A stretch of DNA of 64,000 bases from Acetispira formosa (nom. nud.) (lineage in GTDB: Bacteria; Desulfobacterota; Desulfarculia; Adiutricales; Adiutricaceae): contig CP026657.1 of NCBI GenBank assembly GCA_023525915.1, positions 1,798,001 through 1,862,000 of the forward strand. The letters run 5' to 3'. A program made the translations under genes and the position numbers. The notes under the pieces are model-generated. The model was not told the DNA's origin and ran no database searches. It was given only the letters and a program-made list of their open reading frames with translations. This document shows positions 18,709 to 27,028 of the stretch, in pieces. Positions within the stretch are counted from its first letter, which is position 1, and each line of letters begins with the position of its first letter.

Positions 18709-20091
18709 ATGTCTCAGATAGTTACCAGATTCGCTCCCAGCCCCACCGGCCATCTCCACGTCGGCGGCGCCCGCACCGCCCTCTTCAACTGGCTTCTGGC
18801 CCGCCAGCAGGGCGGCCGCTTTGTTTTGCGCATTGAAGACACCGATGCCCAGCGCTCCACCGATGAATTTACCCAGGCCATTCTCTCGGCTATGACCTGG
18901 CTGAACCTGGATTGGGACGGCGAGCCGGTTTATCAGAGCCAGCGGCTGGCTTTGCACCGCGAATATATCGACCGCATGGTGGCCGAAGGCAAGGCCTATT
19001 GGTGCCACTGCAAGCCCGAAGAGCTGGAAGAACGCCGCCAGAAAGCGCTGGCCTCCGGCGGCAAGCCTAAATATGACGGCCTTTGCCGGGAAAAGAATTT
19101 AGGCCCGGCCCCTGGCGCGGTGATCCGCTTCAAAGGCCCTGAAGACGGTGAAACCGGCTGGGACGACCTGATTAAAGGCCCGGTGGTTTTTGACAACCGC
19201 GAACTGGACGACCTGATTATCCTGAAAAGCGACGGCATGCCCACTTACAACATGGCCGTGGTAGTCGACGATGTGACCATGGGCATAACCCACATCATCC
19301 GGGGCGATGACCACGTCAATAACACCCCGCGGCAGATTCTGCTTTACAAGGCCATTGGCGCGGCTCTGCCCATATTCGGGCATGTGCCCATGATTCTGGG
19401 GGCGGACAAGACCCGCCTGTCCAAACGCCACGGGGCGACCTCTGTTATGGCTTATAAAGAAATGGGCTATCTGCCGCAGGCCTTGATCAACTATCTGGCC
19501 CGTCTGGGCTGGTCGCACGGCGATCAGGAAATTTTCAGCCTGGAGGAAATGAAGCAGTTGTTCGATCTGTCACATGTGGGCAGTTCGGCGGGAGTGTTTA
19601 ATACGGAAAAGCTCAATTGGCTCAACAGCCATTATATTAAGGAAACTCCCCCGGCCGAGCTGGCTGAACTGGTCTGGCCGTACCTTGAAGCCAAAGGCTA
19701 TGCCAAACCTGATGGGGAGACGCTGGTTAAAATCATCCTGACCGTGCGTGAGCGCGGCAAGACTCTGGTTGAACTGGCTGAAAAGGCTGATTTCTATTTT
19801 CAAGATTTGCCGCCGCTGGACGAAAAAGCGGCCGCCAAGTTCCTGACCCCTGAAAACAAGGAAATGCTGAAAAGCCTGAAAGGCATTCTCGATAAACCCC
19901 TGATAGCCGAAGGCTTTGAAGAGCTTCTGCGCCGCCTGGCTGAAGAGCGCGGGATAAAACTGGGGGCGGTGGCCCAGCCTCTGCGGGTGGCCCTGACTGG
20001 GCAAACCGCCAGCCCTGGTCTTTTTGAAATTCTGGACATCCTTGGCCCGGAAAAAACCCTCAAACGCATTGACGCGGCTTTACTGATTTAG
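18709..20091 (+). CDS. gltX: Glutamyl-tRNA synthetase
   Basis: Class I aminoacyl-tRNA synthetase charging tRNA-Glu (460 aa). The HIGH-type motif appears as PSPTGHLHVGG at residues 9-19 and the KMSKS-type loop as TRLSKRHG near residue 240. AGAGG lies 5 nt before the ATG. It is monocistronic here, flanked by repeats on the left and the GA microsatellite on the right. Whether it is discriminating (Glu only) or also charges tRNA-Gln cannot be told from this. Confidence 0.97.
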   Translation: MSQIVTRFAPSPTGHLHVGGARTALFNWLLARQQGGRFVLRIEDTDAQRSTDEFTQAILSAMTWLNLDWDGEPVYQSQRLALHREYIDRMVAEGKAYWCHCKPEELEERRQKALASGGKPKYDGLCREKNLGPAPGAVIRFKGPEDGETGWDDLIKGPVVFDNRELDDLIILKSDGMPTYNMAVVVDDVTMGITHIIRGDDHVNNTPRQILLYKAIGAALPIFGHVPMILGADKTRLSKRHGATSVMAYKEMGYLPQALINYLARLGWSHGDQEIFSLEEMKQLFDLSHVGSSAGVFNTEKLNWLNSHYIKETPPAELAELVWPYLEAKGYAKPDGETLVKIILTVRERGKTLVELAEKADFYFQDLPPLDEKAAAKFLTPENKEMLKSLKGILDKPLIAEGFEELLRRLAEERGIKLGAVAQPLRVALTGQTASPGLFEILDILGPEKTLKRIDAALLI

Positions 20092-20142
20092 TTACAGCGA
20101 CTTACAAGAAAGGAAAGACAAATATAAGAGAGGGGGACAAAC

Positions 20143-20214
<72 letters not shown>

Positions 20215-20261
20215 AATCCTCGTGCCATTTTATAAAAAGTGAGGCAACTTACTCTACATCT

Positions 20262-20906
20262 GTGCCTCATAGCTTTGCCGATAGAATGACTTTAAAGAAA
20301 CGCCTTGAGATGTTTAAAATCCTATGTGAAAAAATAGCATTTCAACCAACGTGGAATGTGCTTGATGTGGGTGTCACCAGCGATCAAGCACAAATCTCAA
20401 GTAATTATTTTGAGGAATTTTATCCACATAAAAACCAAATAACCGCTCTTTCAAACCAAAATGCTGAATGGTTGGAAAAAAAATACCCGGGATTGACATT
20501 TGTGCAAGGCAGTGGAGTTGATTTGCCTTTCACTGACAACAAGTTTGATGTTGTTTTTTCGTCTGCCGTCATAGAGCATGTTGGATCTTATAATAATCAG
20601 ATGGCTTTTATAGCTCAGTGCTATAGAGTTGCTCGCAGACACGTATTTTTGACTACTCCCAACCGCTGGCACCCAATAGAATTCCATACGGTATTGCCTT
20701 TTATTCATTGGTTGCCCAAGAAAATCCATAGGCACATTTTAAAGCTTTTTAAGCTGGATTATTTAGCCACTGAAGCAAATCTGAACTTGTTGAGCCATAA
20801 AGATCTGATCAAATTATGCCATGACATCGGTATAACTAATTACAAGATCTATTCTGTATCGCTTTTAGGCTTTCCATCTAATTTGATGCTTCACATAACA
20901 AAATAA
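20262..20906 (+). CDS. SAM-dependent class I methyltransferase, possibly phase-variable
   Basis: A 214-residue protein with a Rossmann SAM-binding motif I (NVLDVGVTS near residue 33), an acidic post-I strand region, and SSAVIEHVG (motif resembling the UbiE/Methyltransf_11 class), followed by TTPNRWHPIEFH. Such enzymes often modify surface glycans. It is visibly AT-richer than its neighbours, suggesting acquisition. The annotated start is GTG 20262; ATG 20286 is an alternative. The frame stays open upstream through the GA run, so slippage could fuse it to ATG 20143. Substrate unknown. Confidence 0.8.
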   Translation: MPHSFADRMTLKKRLEMFKILCEKIAFQPTWNVLDVGVTSDQAQISSNYFEEFYPHKNQITALSNQNAEWLEKKYPGLTFVQGSGVDLPFTDNKFDVVFSSAVIEHVGSYNNQMAFIAQCYRVARRHVFLTTPNRWHPIEFHTVLPFIHWLPKKIHRHILKLFKLDYLATEANLNLLSHKDLIKLCHDIGITNYKIYSVSLLGFPSNLMLHITK

Positions 20907-21238
20907 GGAATTCCTGAATAAATCATTGTGAATGCTCCACACTGGAGCACTCACAGATAGTGGTATATTACAATAAGCAGTTATGTCAACCACCACAGCA
21001 TGAACAATAGACATCTCAAATTATAAGTTACTTAGATTACGAACCCTTATTCCAAATCAAGTTCAGAGATCGTCAATATTACCCCCTGATCAGCTTCTAT
21101 TCTATTTCACGTTACCCACACAGCATATTGCCTTCCTCCCCAAAAAGAACCGCAACTCCTTCTTAGGAGTTGCGGTGGGGTCAAGGGGTTCTACCCCTTG
21201 TGTGGGGTGGAGGGGCAAAGCCCCCCTCTTCTCTTTAG
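20907..21238. other. Intergenic region between convergent genes
   Basis: No gene. An imperfect hairpin (TGCTCCA...TGGAGCA, 20929-20955) follows the methyltransferase; an AT-rich stretch and the hdrB terminator hairpins fill the rest. Confidence 0.6.
21142..21175 (-). terminator. Rho-independent terminator of hdrCB
   Basis: Minus-strand hairpin CCGCAACTCC / GGAGTTGCGG with a 6-nt loop followed by TTCTTTTT, about 65 bp past the hdrB stop. A second GC-rich repeat (GGGG...CCCC) lies between it and the stop. Confidence 0.6.
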
Positions 21239-22111
21239 CTAGTCCCACAGATTCCGCTTTTTTAGGACTTCCGTAGGGTCGACCAGATGGAGCTTCCACC
21301 AGTCGGTATGGTCTTTGGCTTTTTCACCCATGTAGAGGGCTACAAGCTGATTGAGGTGCATGATGGGCATTTTGTTGGTCATGGCGTGTTCGCGCATTTC
21401 AATGTTCATCTGGCACATAGCGCAGCTGGTGACCAGGATGTCGGCAGCCTGCTCCACCGCGCCGGAGACGATCTGGGAGATCATTTCCTCGGCGATTTCA
21501 GGATAGACGGCCGAGACAAAGGCGCTGCAGCATTTGTGAGGCCAAGGCCAAGTGACCACTTCCGCGCCCATTTCCAGAAGAATTCTTTCGATGGAATCGC
21601 GGGGAGGGCCGGCCGGGCGAAGCACCTTGGGATACATGGCGCCGCAACCGTAATAGGCGGCCACTTTCAGGCCGGTCAGGGGCCGGGTTTCCGGGAGCTC
21701 ATAGGTCTTCATGCGGGCCAGATTGAACACATGATGATAGACATCATAGATGTTCAAGATAGGATCGGTGACGTTGATGCGGCCGACTTCGGCTTCGTTT
21801 TTCTTCAGTGTCTCCTGATCTTCTATCAAGTGGTGGCGGGCAGTGGCGATGTTGCGGAAGCAGTTGGGGCAAGGCACCACTATGGGGCGGCCCAAAGGCG
21901 CTTTCGAAAGATTGCGCGCGCCCAGAGAAGTGGCGATATCGTGGCCCAGCGCGTGGCCGGAGGAGGAACCGCAACAGTTCCAGTCTTCCAACTCATAAAG
22001 CTTCACGCCCATTTTTTCCAGAGCCAGCATCATCGGCTCACCCGATTCCTCAGCGCCGGTCTTCATGGTGCAACCAGGGAAGTAAGAGGCTTCCAGCAAG
22101 TATTTACTCAT
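21239..22111 (-). CDS. hdrB: Heterodisulfide reductase subunit B-like protein
   Basis: HdrB-type protein with two CCG domains, the ligands of the noncubane [4Fe-4S] clusters that reduce disulfides. Cysteine groups visible: FPGC near residue 14, NCCGSSSG near 48, CPNC near 80, YGCGAMYP near 153, HKCCSAF near 193 and CAMC near 231. ATG 22111 gives better spacing (7 nt) from AAGGAGG than ATG 22117. It is downstream of hdrC with a 15-bp gap. No hdrA is present, so the electron partner and substrate (often a low-molecular thiol disulfide or a membrane quinone module) are unknown. Confidence 0.87.
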   Translation of the reverse strand: MSKYLLEASYFPGCTMKTGAEESGEPMMLALEKMGVKLYELEDWNCCGSSSGHALGHDIATSLGARNLSKAPLGRPIVVPCPNCFRNIATARHHLIEDQETLKKNEAEVGRINVTDPILNIYDVYHHVFNLARMKTYELPETRPLTGLKVAAYYGCGAMYPKVLRPAGPPRDSIERILLEMGAEVVTWPWPHKCCSAFVSAVYPEIAEEMISQIVSGAVEQAADILVTSCAMCQMNIEMREHAMTNKMPIMHLNQLVALYMGEKAKDHTDWWKLHLVDPTEVLKKRNLWD

Positions 22112-22126
22112 TATCATGCCTCCTTA

Positions 22127-22735
22127 TCAATAGTTGCGCCAGGGGGCGGCGTCCAGAATCTTGCGTACCTGGGCTTTGCCGGTGCTCATGATGCTGGAAG
22201 GTTTGAGGTGGAGCTTGCCCATAAGGATCATCTTAGTGCCTAAGGGGCCGTCCTGGAACCAGGCTTTGGGGCCGAGGCCGAGAGTGCGCAGTTTGTGTTC
22301 AGCCATCAGGCCCACTTTATAGGTGCGGCCGAACATACGGGCTGAATTCATCATGCAGCGATGGAACTCCCAGATGGGCTTGTCGCCGACGGGAAGTTTT
22401 TCGGCCAGACATTCCTGACGCAGATAATCCATGACGGAGGCGATGTTAATGGCCATGGGGCAGACCGCCGCGCAGGTGTGGCAGCCGAGGCAGCGCCAGA
22501 TGGTGTTGGAAGTGAGGGCTTCTCTTTTGAGCCCCAGAACCACCAGCCTCATGATGCCGTGCGGGCCGTAATCCATGTATTGATACATGGGGCAGCCGCC
22601 TGAGCAGCTCATGCAGGTGAGGCAGGCGTTGAGGTCGGTGCCGGCGAGCTTGGCCACTTGGCGTGGAAAATCAGGATCGCTGTCACTGACCTTGATGGGT
22701 TCCGGGGATGAGAATTTTTTGGGTTCCCGTTCCAT
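22127..22735 (-). CDS. hdrC: Heterodisulfide reductase subunit C-like ferredoxin
   Basis: Iron-sulfur electron-transfer subunit (202 aa) with two [4Fe-4S] motifs, CLTCMSCSGGCP near residue 38 and CLGCHTCAAVCP near residue 83, and the typical HdrC helical C-terminus. AAGGAG precedes the start by 5 nt. It is the first gene of an hdrC-hdrB operon ending at the terminator at 21142-21175. Confidence 0.88.
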   Translation of the reverse strand: MEREPKKFSSPEPIKVSDSDPDFPRQVAKLAGTDLNACLTCMSCSGGCPMYQYMDYGPHGIMRLVVLGLKREALTSNTIWRCLGCHTCAAVCPMAINIASVMDYLRQECLAEKLPVGDKPIWEFHRCMMNSARMFGRTYKVGLMAEHKLRTLGLGPKAWFQDGPLGTKMILMGKLHLKPSSIMSTGKAQVRKILDAAPWRNY

Positions 22736-22929
22736 ATGAACTCCTTTGAATTAATGAGGGTTTTTCAAGCGGCACAAGTGTTTGACGCTGATAAAACGCC
22801 TCTGGTTGCCACAACGCCCCGCGCCCCGAAGGATGGCCGGAGAGCCCGAAGCCGGACGGCCGGATTTCTCAGACGCCGAAAGTCAAGAGGCACCAAGCCT
22901 TTTTCGACGCACGTCAGGTGTATATGTGG

Positions 22930-22960
22930 ATGGGTAGTAATATACCAGATCACTACCCAT
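22930..22960. promoter_or_regulatory. Operator-like inverted repeat
   Basis: Perfect 9-bp arms ATGGGTAGT / ACTACCCAT separated by 13 bp, about 195 bp upstream of hdrC. Size and AT-rich centre resemble a dimeric regulator site; no regulator is assigned. Confidence 0.3.
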
Positions 22961-23017
22961 TTGAAAAGCCTTTTATGTGCGACGGGCAAGGAGCGGACTC
23001 GATGTTTGAGTGGCGGG

Positions 23018-23254
23018 TGACCGCCGCCGGGAGAAATGTTTTTGCCCTGGGTTCCGTGACTAAAGACCCCCGGAACGGAACCCAGGGCAAAAACATTTCT
23101 CCCGGCGGCTGCCTGGTCGGCTTTCTTAAAGGCTGGAAAGTTTGCCTGGCCGAGTGGGAGCCGGAAGCCGGGGATTGTTTTTGTCCCGTCTCCGTGACTA
23201 AAGACCCCCGGAACGGAGACGGGACAAAAACAATCCCCGGCTTCCGGCGGGTCA
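23018..23254 (+). repeat. Twin long-hairpin element, locus 1
   Basis: Two perfect hairpins in tandem: arms of 33 bp (23024-23056 / 23076-23108) and 35 bp (23160-23194 / 23214-23248). Both enclose the identical 19-nt loop TGACTAAAGACCCCCGGAA. A 51-bp spacer separates them. The element is bounded by inverted ends TGACCGCCG / CGGCGGGTCA. A related element lies at 43404-43618. Confidence 0.9.
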
Positions 23255-23372
23255 GAGCGATTTCCCGAAAGTTTAAAATTTATATGCCACTGGTGCCGCG
23301 CTCGCGCAAGGGCGTGGGTGGTGAAAAGAGAAATGTGGTAATATAGTGAAGAAAACAGGGAGGTATGAAATT

Positions 23373-24542
23373 ATGGAAGTGCCTATACTGAAGATACCAT
23401 TTGATGAAGTCGACGCCGATTTCATTTGCGATAACTTAAAGTTGATGCTTCTGGGCGGGAAGCTGGCCATGGGTGAGCATTCAGCCGCCTTTGAACGGCA
23501 GTTCGCGGAATTCTGCGGTATGCCCCTGGCGCTGGGCTGTGCCAACGGAACAGCCGCTCTGGAACTGATTTTCCGGGCCCTGGAGGTGGAGGGCGGTTCG
23601 GTGGCTATTCCGGCCAACACCTTCATGGCTTCGGCTATGGCTCCCATAGCGGCCGGAGCCAAAATTATCCTGGTTGATTGCGATCCCGTTTACTTTCAGA
23701 TGTGCCCGGACGATCTGGAACGTAAAATCAGGCCCGATACCAAAGCGGTGCTTCTGGTGCATATCGGGGGCATAGTTTCGCCCGCCTGGGAGCGCATCCG
23801 GGATATTGCCGAGAAAAACGGAGCGGCTTTCATTGAAGACGCGGCCCACGCCCACGGGGCGGAGGTGACGGCCGGACGGGCCGGGAGCCTGGGACGGGCG
23901 GCCGCCTTTTCTTTCTTCCCCACCAAGGTGCTGACCACAGCCGAAGGCGGCATGGTCACCACCGCCGATAAGGGGCTGTATGAGGCTATGTCCGCCATTC
24001 GCCAGCACGGGCAGGAGCGTCCCGGCAGCAATATCCATCAGCGGTTCGGCCTCAACTATCGGCCATCGGAGATTCACGCCCTTCTGGGCTTGGCCATGAT
24101 GAAAAAGGCCGATTGGATTCTGCGCCGACGACGTGAGACCGCCGCGGTCTATGATGAGCTGCTCGCCGGGACGGAGATTTCGCCAGTATTGGCCCCAGCC
24201 GGACAGAAACCCGCTTATTACAAATACATGGCCCTCTTGCCGGAAAGCGTGGACCGAAGTGCCCTCAAAGCACGATTGAAGGAAGAATTCCAGGTAAGTC
24301 TGGCCGGGGAAGTCTATGCCGTTTCGGGTGACAATCAGCCGCTCTGGAACAATCACCCGGAATATCTGGCCGGGCCGCTGGAGTTCCTGCCAATTAGCCG
24401 CATGGTGGCCGCGCGGCAGATCTGTTTACCCCTTTACCCGGATATCACCCCGGAAATGCAGGATTATGTGGTGAAAAGCCTTTTAAATGTACTGCGGGCC
24501 TGCTCCTGGGAAGGACTGGTTGAAACCAAGATTCTACTCTAG
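23373..24542 (+). CDS. DegT/DnrJ/EryC1/StrS-family PLP aminotransferase
   Basis: Sugar-aminotransferase family enzyme (389 aa) acting on nucleotide-linked keto-sugars. It shows the N-terminal GGKLAMGEHSAAFE segment, the CANGTAALEL PLP-phosphate loop, IEDAAHAHGA (PLP-contacting Asp) and the Schiff-base lysine in FFPTKVLTT (about K185). ATG 23373 is preferred because GGGAGG sits about 10 nt upstream; an in-frame GTG lies nine codons earlier. It stands alone, so the sugar product cannot be named. Confidence 0.9.
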   Translation: MEVPILKIPFDEVDADFICDNLKLMLLGGKLAMGEHSAAFERQFAEFCGMPLALGCANGTAALELIFRALEVEGGSVAIPANTFMASAMAPIAAGAKIILVDCDPVYFQMCPDDLERKIRPDTKAVLLVHIGGIVSPAWERIRDIAEKNGAAFIEDAAHAHGAEVTAGRAGSLGRAAAFSFFPTKVLTTAEGGMVTTADKGLYEAMSAIRQHGQERPGSNIHQRFGLNYRPSEIHALLGLAMMKKADWILRRRRETAAVYDELLAGTEISPVLAPAGQKPAYYKYMALLPESVDRSALKARLKEEFQVSLAGEVYAVSGDNQPLWNNHPEYLAGPLEFLPISRMVAARQICLPLYPDITPEMQDYVVKSLLNVLRACSWEGLVETKILL

Positions 24543-24556
24543 GTTTTTCTGAGTTT

Positions 24557-24578
24557 TTTTTCAGATTTATCTGAAAAA
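24557..24578 (+). terminator. Weak terminator-like palindrome
   Basis: TTTTTCAGAT / ATCTGAAAAA with a 2-nt loop, 15 bp after the aminotransferase stop and preceded by a run of eight T. AU-rich, so doubtful as a strong terminator. Confidence 0.3.
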
Positions 24579-24679
24579 CGATTCAAGTTCCAAGTCCGGT
24601 CGGCCGATAGGTATTGTAAGAACGGTTGTGCGCCGGAGACTCTGATTTTTTGTGGCCGCACACCGGAGAGGAGGCCGCC

Positions 24680-24901
24680 ATGCTGGTAAATCCCGATTTT
24701 TTAGCCTGGATACACAGCCAGACCAGAACCACCAAAAAAGACGAAAAGGGCCGGCCCCTGGTCAAACGCGGCGAGAAAATCGACAAAGGCGGAGCTGATA
24801 AGGCCAACAAGGCCAATGCCTATGAAGGTGATGAAAAAGAAGCCGCCGGCGATGTCGATTATCTCAACGAAAGAAAAACCAATCTCAGTTTTTATGCCTG
24901 A
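24680..24901 (+). CDS. Small hydrophilic protein of unknown function
   Basis: A 73-residue protein starting MLVNPDFLAW with an excellent Shine-Dalgarno (GGAGAGGAGG, 5 nt before ATG 24680). It is highly charged and Lys/Glu/Ala rich, with low-complexity KGGADKANKANAYEGDEKE in the middle and no signal or membrane segment. I do not recognise the family. The strong ribosome-binding site and codon use like the neighbours support it being real. The longer frame from 24626 lacks such a site. Confidence 0.6.
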   Translation: MLVNPDFLAWIHSQTRTTKKDEKGRPLVKRGEKIDKGGADKANKANAYEGDEKEAAGDVDYLNERKTNLSFYA

Positions 24902-24910
24902 ACGCGGCGA

Positions 24911-25056
24911 TTTAAATGTGAGCTGTTTCCCTTGGGCCGGCGATTAGCGGCTAGGCAAAAAATGTGACTTTTGCTCCGCAAGCCACCACTTTGCCCACAA
25001 AACCAGTCGCTGGCGCTCCATCTCCCCGATGGGTCGACCCGCTGATTTGAAAAAAT
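24911..25056 (+). repeat. MITE-like hairpin element, copy 3 (degenerate)
   Basis: Recognised by GGCAAAAAATGTGACTTTTGC and AAACCAGTCGCTGGCGCTCC; terminal repeats are lost. Confidence 0.6.
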
Positions 25057-25088
25057 ACCGGCCTGAACGGTCCCTCCTGTCAGGCCAC

Positions 25089-25128
25089 AAAAAAACCGAT
25101 GGAAGATTTCTCTTCTATCGGTTTTTTT
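25089..25128. terminator. Bidirectional rho-independent terminator
   Basis: An 18-bp stem whose arms end in A7 and T7 (core ACCGATGGAAGA / TCTTCTATCGGT, 4-nt loop). It can work on either strand between the small plus-strand gene and the minus-strand nfnB. Confidence 0.75.
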
Positions 25129-25463
25129 GCTGGGGCCAAGGGAAATGATTCCCAACCAGAAATCGCTATTCTGAATATCCGCTTGTTGTCAATGTCTGTA
25201 AAATATCTGCCAAGTCAAATGATCGAGTGATTCTTTAAAGTTCCGCACAATTTATCTCGAAGAAAGCGTAAGCTTAAACTATGCCAATTTCCCTGAAAAA
25301 ATAATGTTTACTAATTTTGGTATGTTATCGGGGCAGGACAGCAAATAGGTTTTGGCGATTGGACTTTGGTAAAAAATCCGTTTACGAACAATTGATACCA
25401 AGGTCAGTTTGCGGGCTTTGGACAAGCAGAATCCGTTGCCCGCAAACTGACTTTCAGTAACGG

Positions 25464-26855
25464 TTACCAGCCCCAGGAGAGGAACTGATCGATGGAATCA
25501 GCGGCCGTTCGGCCCGCGCCCATAGCCAGAATAACTGTGGCCGCGCCGGTGACGATGTCGCCGCCTGCCCAGACGCAGGGTTTCCTGGTCTTGCCAGTGG
25601 CCTCTTCGGCCTGGATATATCCCCATTTGTTGGTTTCCAATCCGGGAGTGGTGGCGGTAATCAGCGGGTTGGAGGCGGTGCCCACAGCCACCACGGCCAG
25701 ATTCAGTTCGATAGTGTACTCGGAGCCCTTGAGGGGCACGGGGCGGCGGCGGCCGGAAGCGTCTGGTTCACCCAGTTCCATCTTCTGGAGTTTAACGCCG
25801 GTCAGGCGGGCCTGCTCGTCGCCAATAAACTCCAAGGGAGCCGACAAGAGACACAATTCCACGCCCTCTTCTTCCGCGTGATGCACTTCTTCCGCCCGGG
25901 CCGGGATTTCCTCACGGCTGCGGCGATAAATGATCTTGACGTCTTCAGCCCCAAGACGCAGGGCGCTGCGGGCCGCGTCCATAGCCACGTTGCCCGCGCC
26001 AAACACGGCCACATGCTTGCCCTGATACATGGGCGTGTCGTATTCTGGGAAACGATAGGCTTTCATCAGGTTTGAGCGGGTCAGATACTCATTGGCCGAG
26101 AAAACACCCACCAGGTTTTCGCCCGGAATGTTCAGCATGGTAGGGGTGCCCGCGCCCACGGCAATAAAAGCGGCGTCGTATTCCTCCAAAAGCTCGTCAA
26201 TGGTCTGGAGACGGCCGATGACGCTGTTGAGCTCGAAACGGACGCCCAAAGCGGCCAGGTTGTCGCACTCGCGCTGGACAATGGCTTTCGGGAGACGGAA
26301 TTCGGGAATGCCATAGACCAAAACGCCGCCAGCCTGATGAAGGGCCTCGAAGACCGTGACTTCATGGCCTTTAAGGATCAGGTCACCGGCCACAGTCAAC
26401 CCGGCCGGGCCGCTGCCCACCACGGCTACCTTCTTTCCGGTGGCCGGTTTTTTGGGGGGGATGATGCTGTGATTGTTCTCGCGGGCCCAATCGGCGGCAT
26501 AGCGTTCCAGACGGCCGATGGCCACCGGTTCACCCTTTTTGCCCAGGACGCACCTGGCCTCACACTGTGATTCCTGGGGGCAGACCCGGCCGCAGACGGC
26601 CGGAAGGGCGGTGCGCTCGGCCAGCTTGGCCACGGAAGCGGGCATGTCGCCCTCTTTAATGGGTTTGATAAAGCCGGGAATATCAATGCCCACCGGGCAG
26701 CCGGTGACGCAAGCCGGATTTTTGCACTGAATGCAGCGGCCCGCTTCGGTTTGGGCCGCTTCCGGGGTATAGCCCAGCGGCACTTCCTTGAAGTTGTGGC
26801 GGCGTTCCTGGGCCGGCTGTTCGGGCATGGGCTGGCGGGGAATTTGTTCACTCAT
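25464..26855 (-). CDS. nfnB: NADPH-dependent glutamate synthase small-chain-like / NfnB subunit
   Basis: A 463-residue flavin and iron-sulfur oxidoreductase. The N-terminus carries a cysteine cluster (CIQCKNPACVTGCP at residues 39-52, then CGRVCPQESQC), followed by two Rossmann motifs: GSGPAGLTVAGDL near 148 for FAD and GAGNVAMDAA near 287 for NAD(P). Alone it would be called GltD-like. Because NfnA is encoded just upstream, I assign the large subunit of electron-bifurcating NADH-dependent ferredoxin:NADP+ oxidoreductase. It may balance ferredoxin and NADPH in this fermenter. Confidence 0.85.
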   Translation of the reverse strand: MSEQIPRQPMPEQPAQERRHNFKEVPLGYTPEAAQTEAGRCIQCKNPACVTGCPVGIDIPGFIKPIKEGDMPASVAKLAERTALPAVCGRVCPQESQCEARCVLGKKGEPVAIGRLERYAADWARENNHSIIPPKKPATGKKVAVVGSGPAGLTVAGDLILKGHEVTVFEALHQAGGVLVYGIPEFRLPKAIVQRECDNLAALGVRFELNSVIGRLQTIDELLEEYDAAFIAVGAGTPTMLNIPGENLVGVFSANEYLTRSNLMKAYRFPEYDTPMYQGKHVAVFGAGNVAMDAARSALRLGAEDVKIIYRRSREEIPARAEEVHHAEEEGVELCLLSAPLEFIGDEQARLTGVKLQKMELGEPDASGRRRPVPLKGSEYTIELNLAVVAVGTASNPLITATTPGLETNKWGYIQAEEATGKTRKPCVWAGGDIVTGAATVILAMGAGRTAADSIDQFLSWGW

Positions 26856-26881
26856 ATTTTACACCTTTTTAAAAAAGCTTT

Positions 26882-27008
26882 TTACCTTTAAACAAAGGGA
26901 TGGAGCTACGCAAAAAAATGTGATTTTTGCTTCGCAGGCAATCCGGTCGGCTTAACAACCAATCGCTGACGCTCCGTCTCCCTCCGGTCGACCTCCGCTA
27001 AACGGGGA
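26882..27008 (+). repeat. MITE-like hairpin element, copy 4 (between nfnA and nfnB)
   Basis: Truncated copy with GGAGCTACGCAAAAAAATGTG...TTTTTGCTTCGC split across the hairpin and a CAATCGCTGACGCTCCGTC core. It lies in the nfnA-nfnB spacer, so it is transcribed antisense to its family orientation. Confidence 0.65.
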
Positions 27009-27028
27009 GATTTGGGATGGCCTGTTCT

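Larger units (their letters stand above)
22736..23372. other. Intergenic region upstream of hdrC with twin-hairpin element
   Basis: No gene. It holds an operator-like inverted repeat at 22930-22960, then the twin long-hairpin element at 23018-23254. The remaining roughly 100 bp before the aminotransferase gene presumably contains its promoter. Confidence 0.6.
24902..25463. other. Intergenic region with repeat and terminator
   Basis: No gene. It contains MITE copy 3, a strong bidirectional terminator (25089-25128) and about 330 bp of AT-rich DNA. A palindromic CAGTTTGCGGG / CCCGCAAACTG pair (25403-25451) lies just past the nfnB stop and may end that transcript. Confidence 0.6.
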
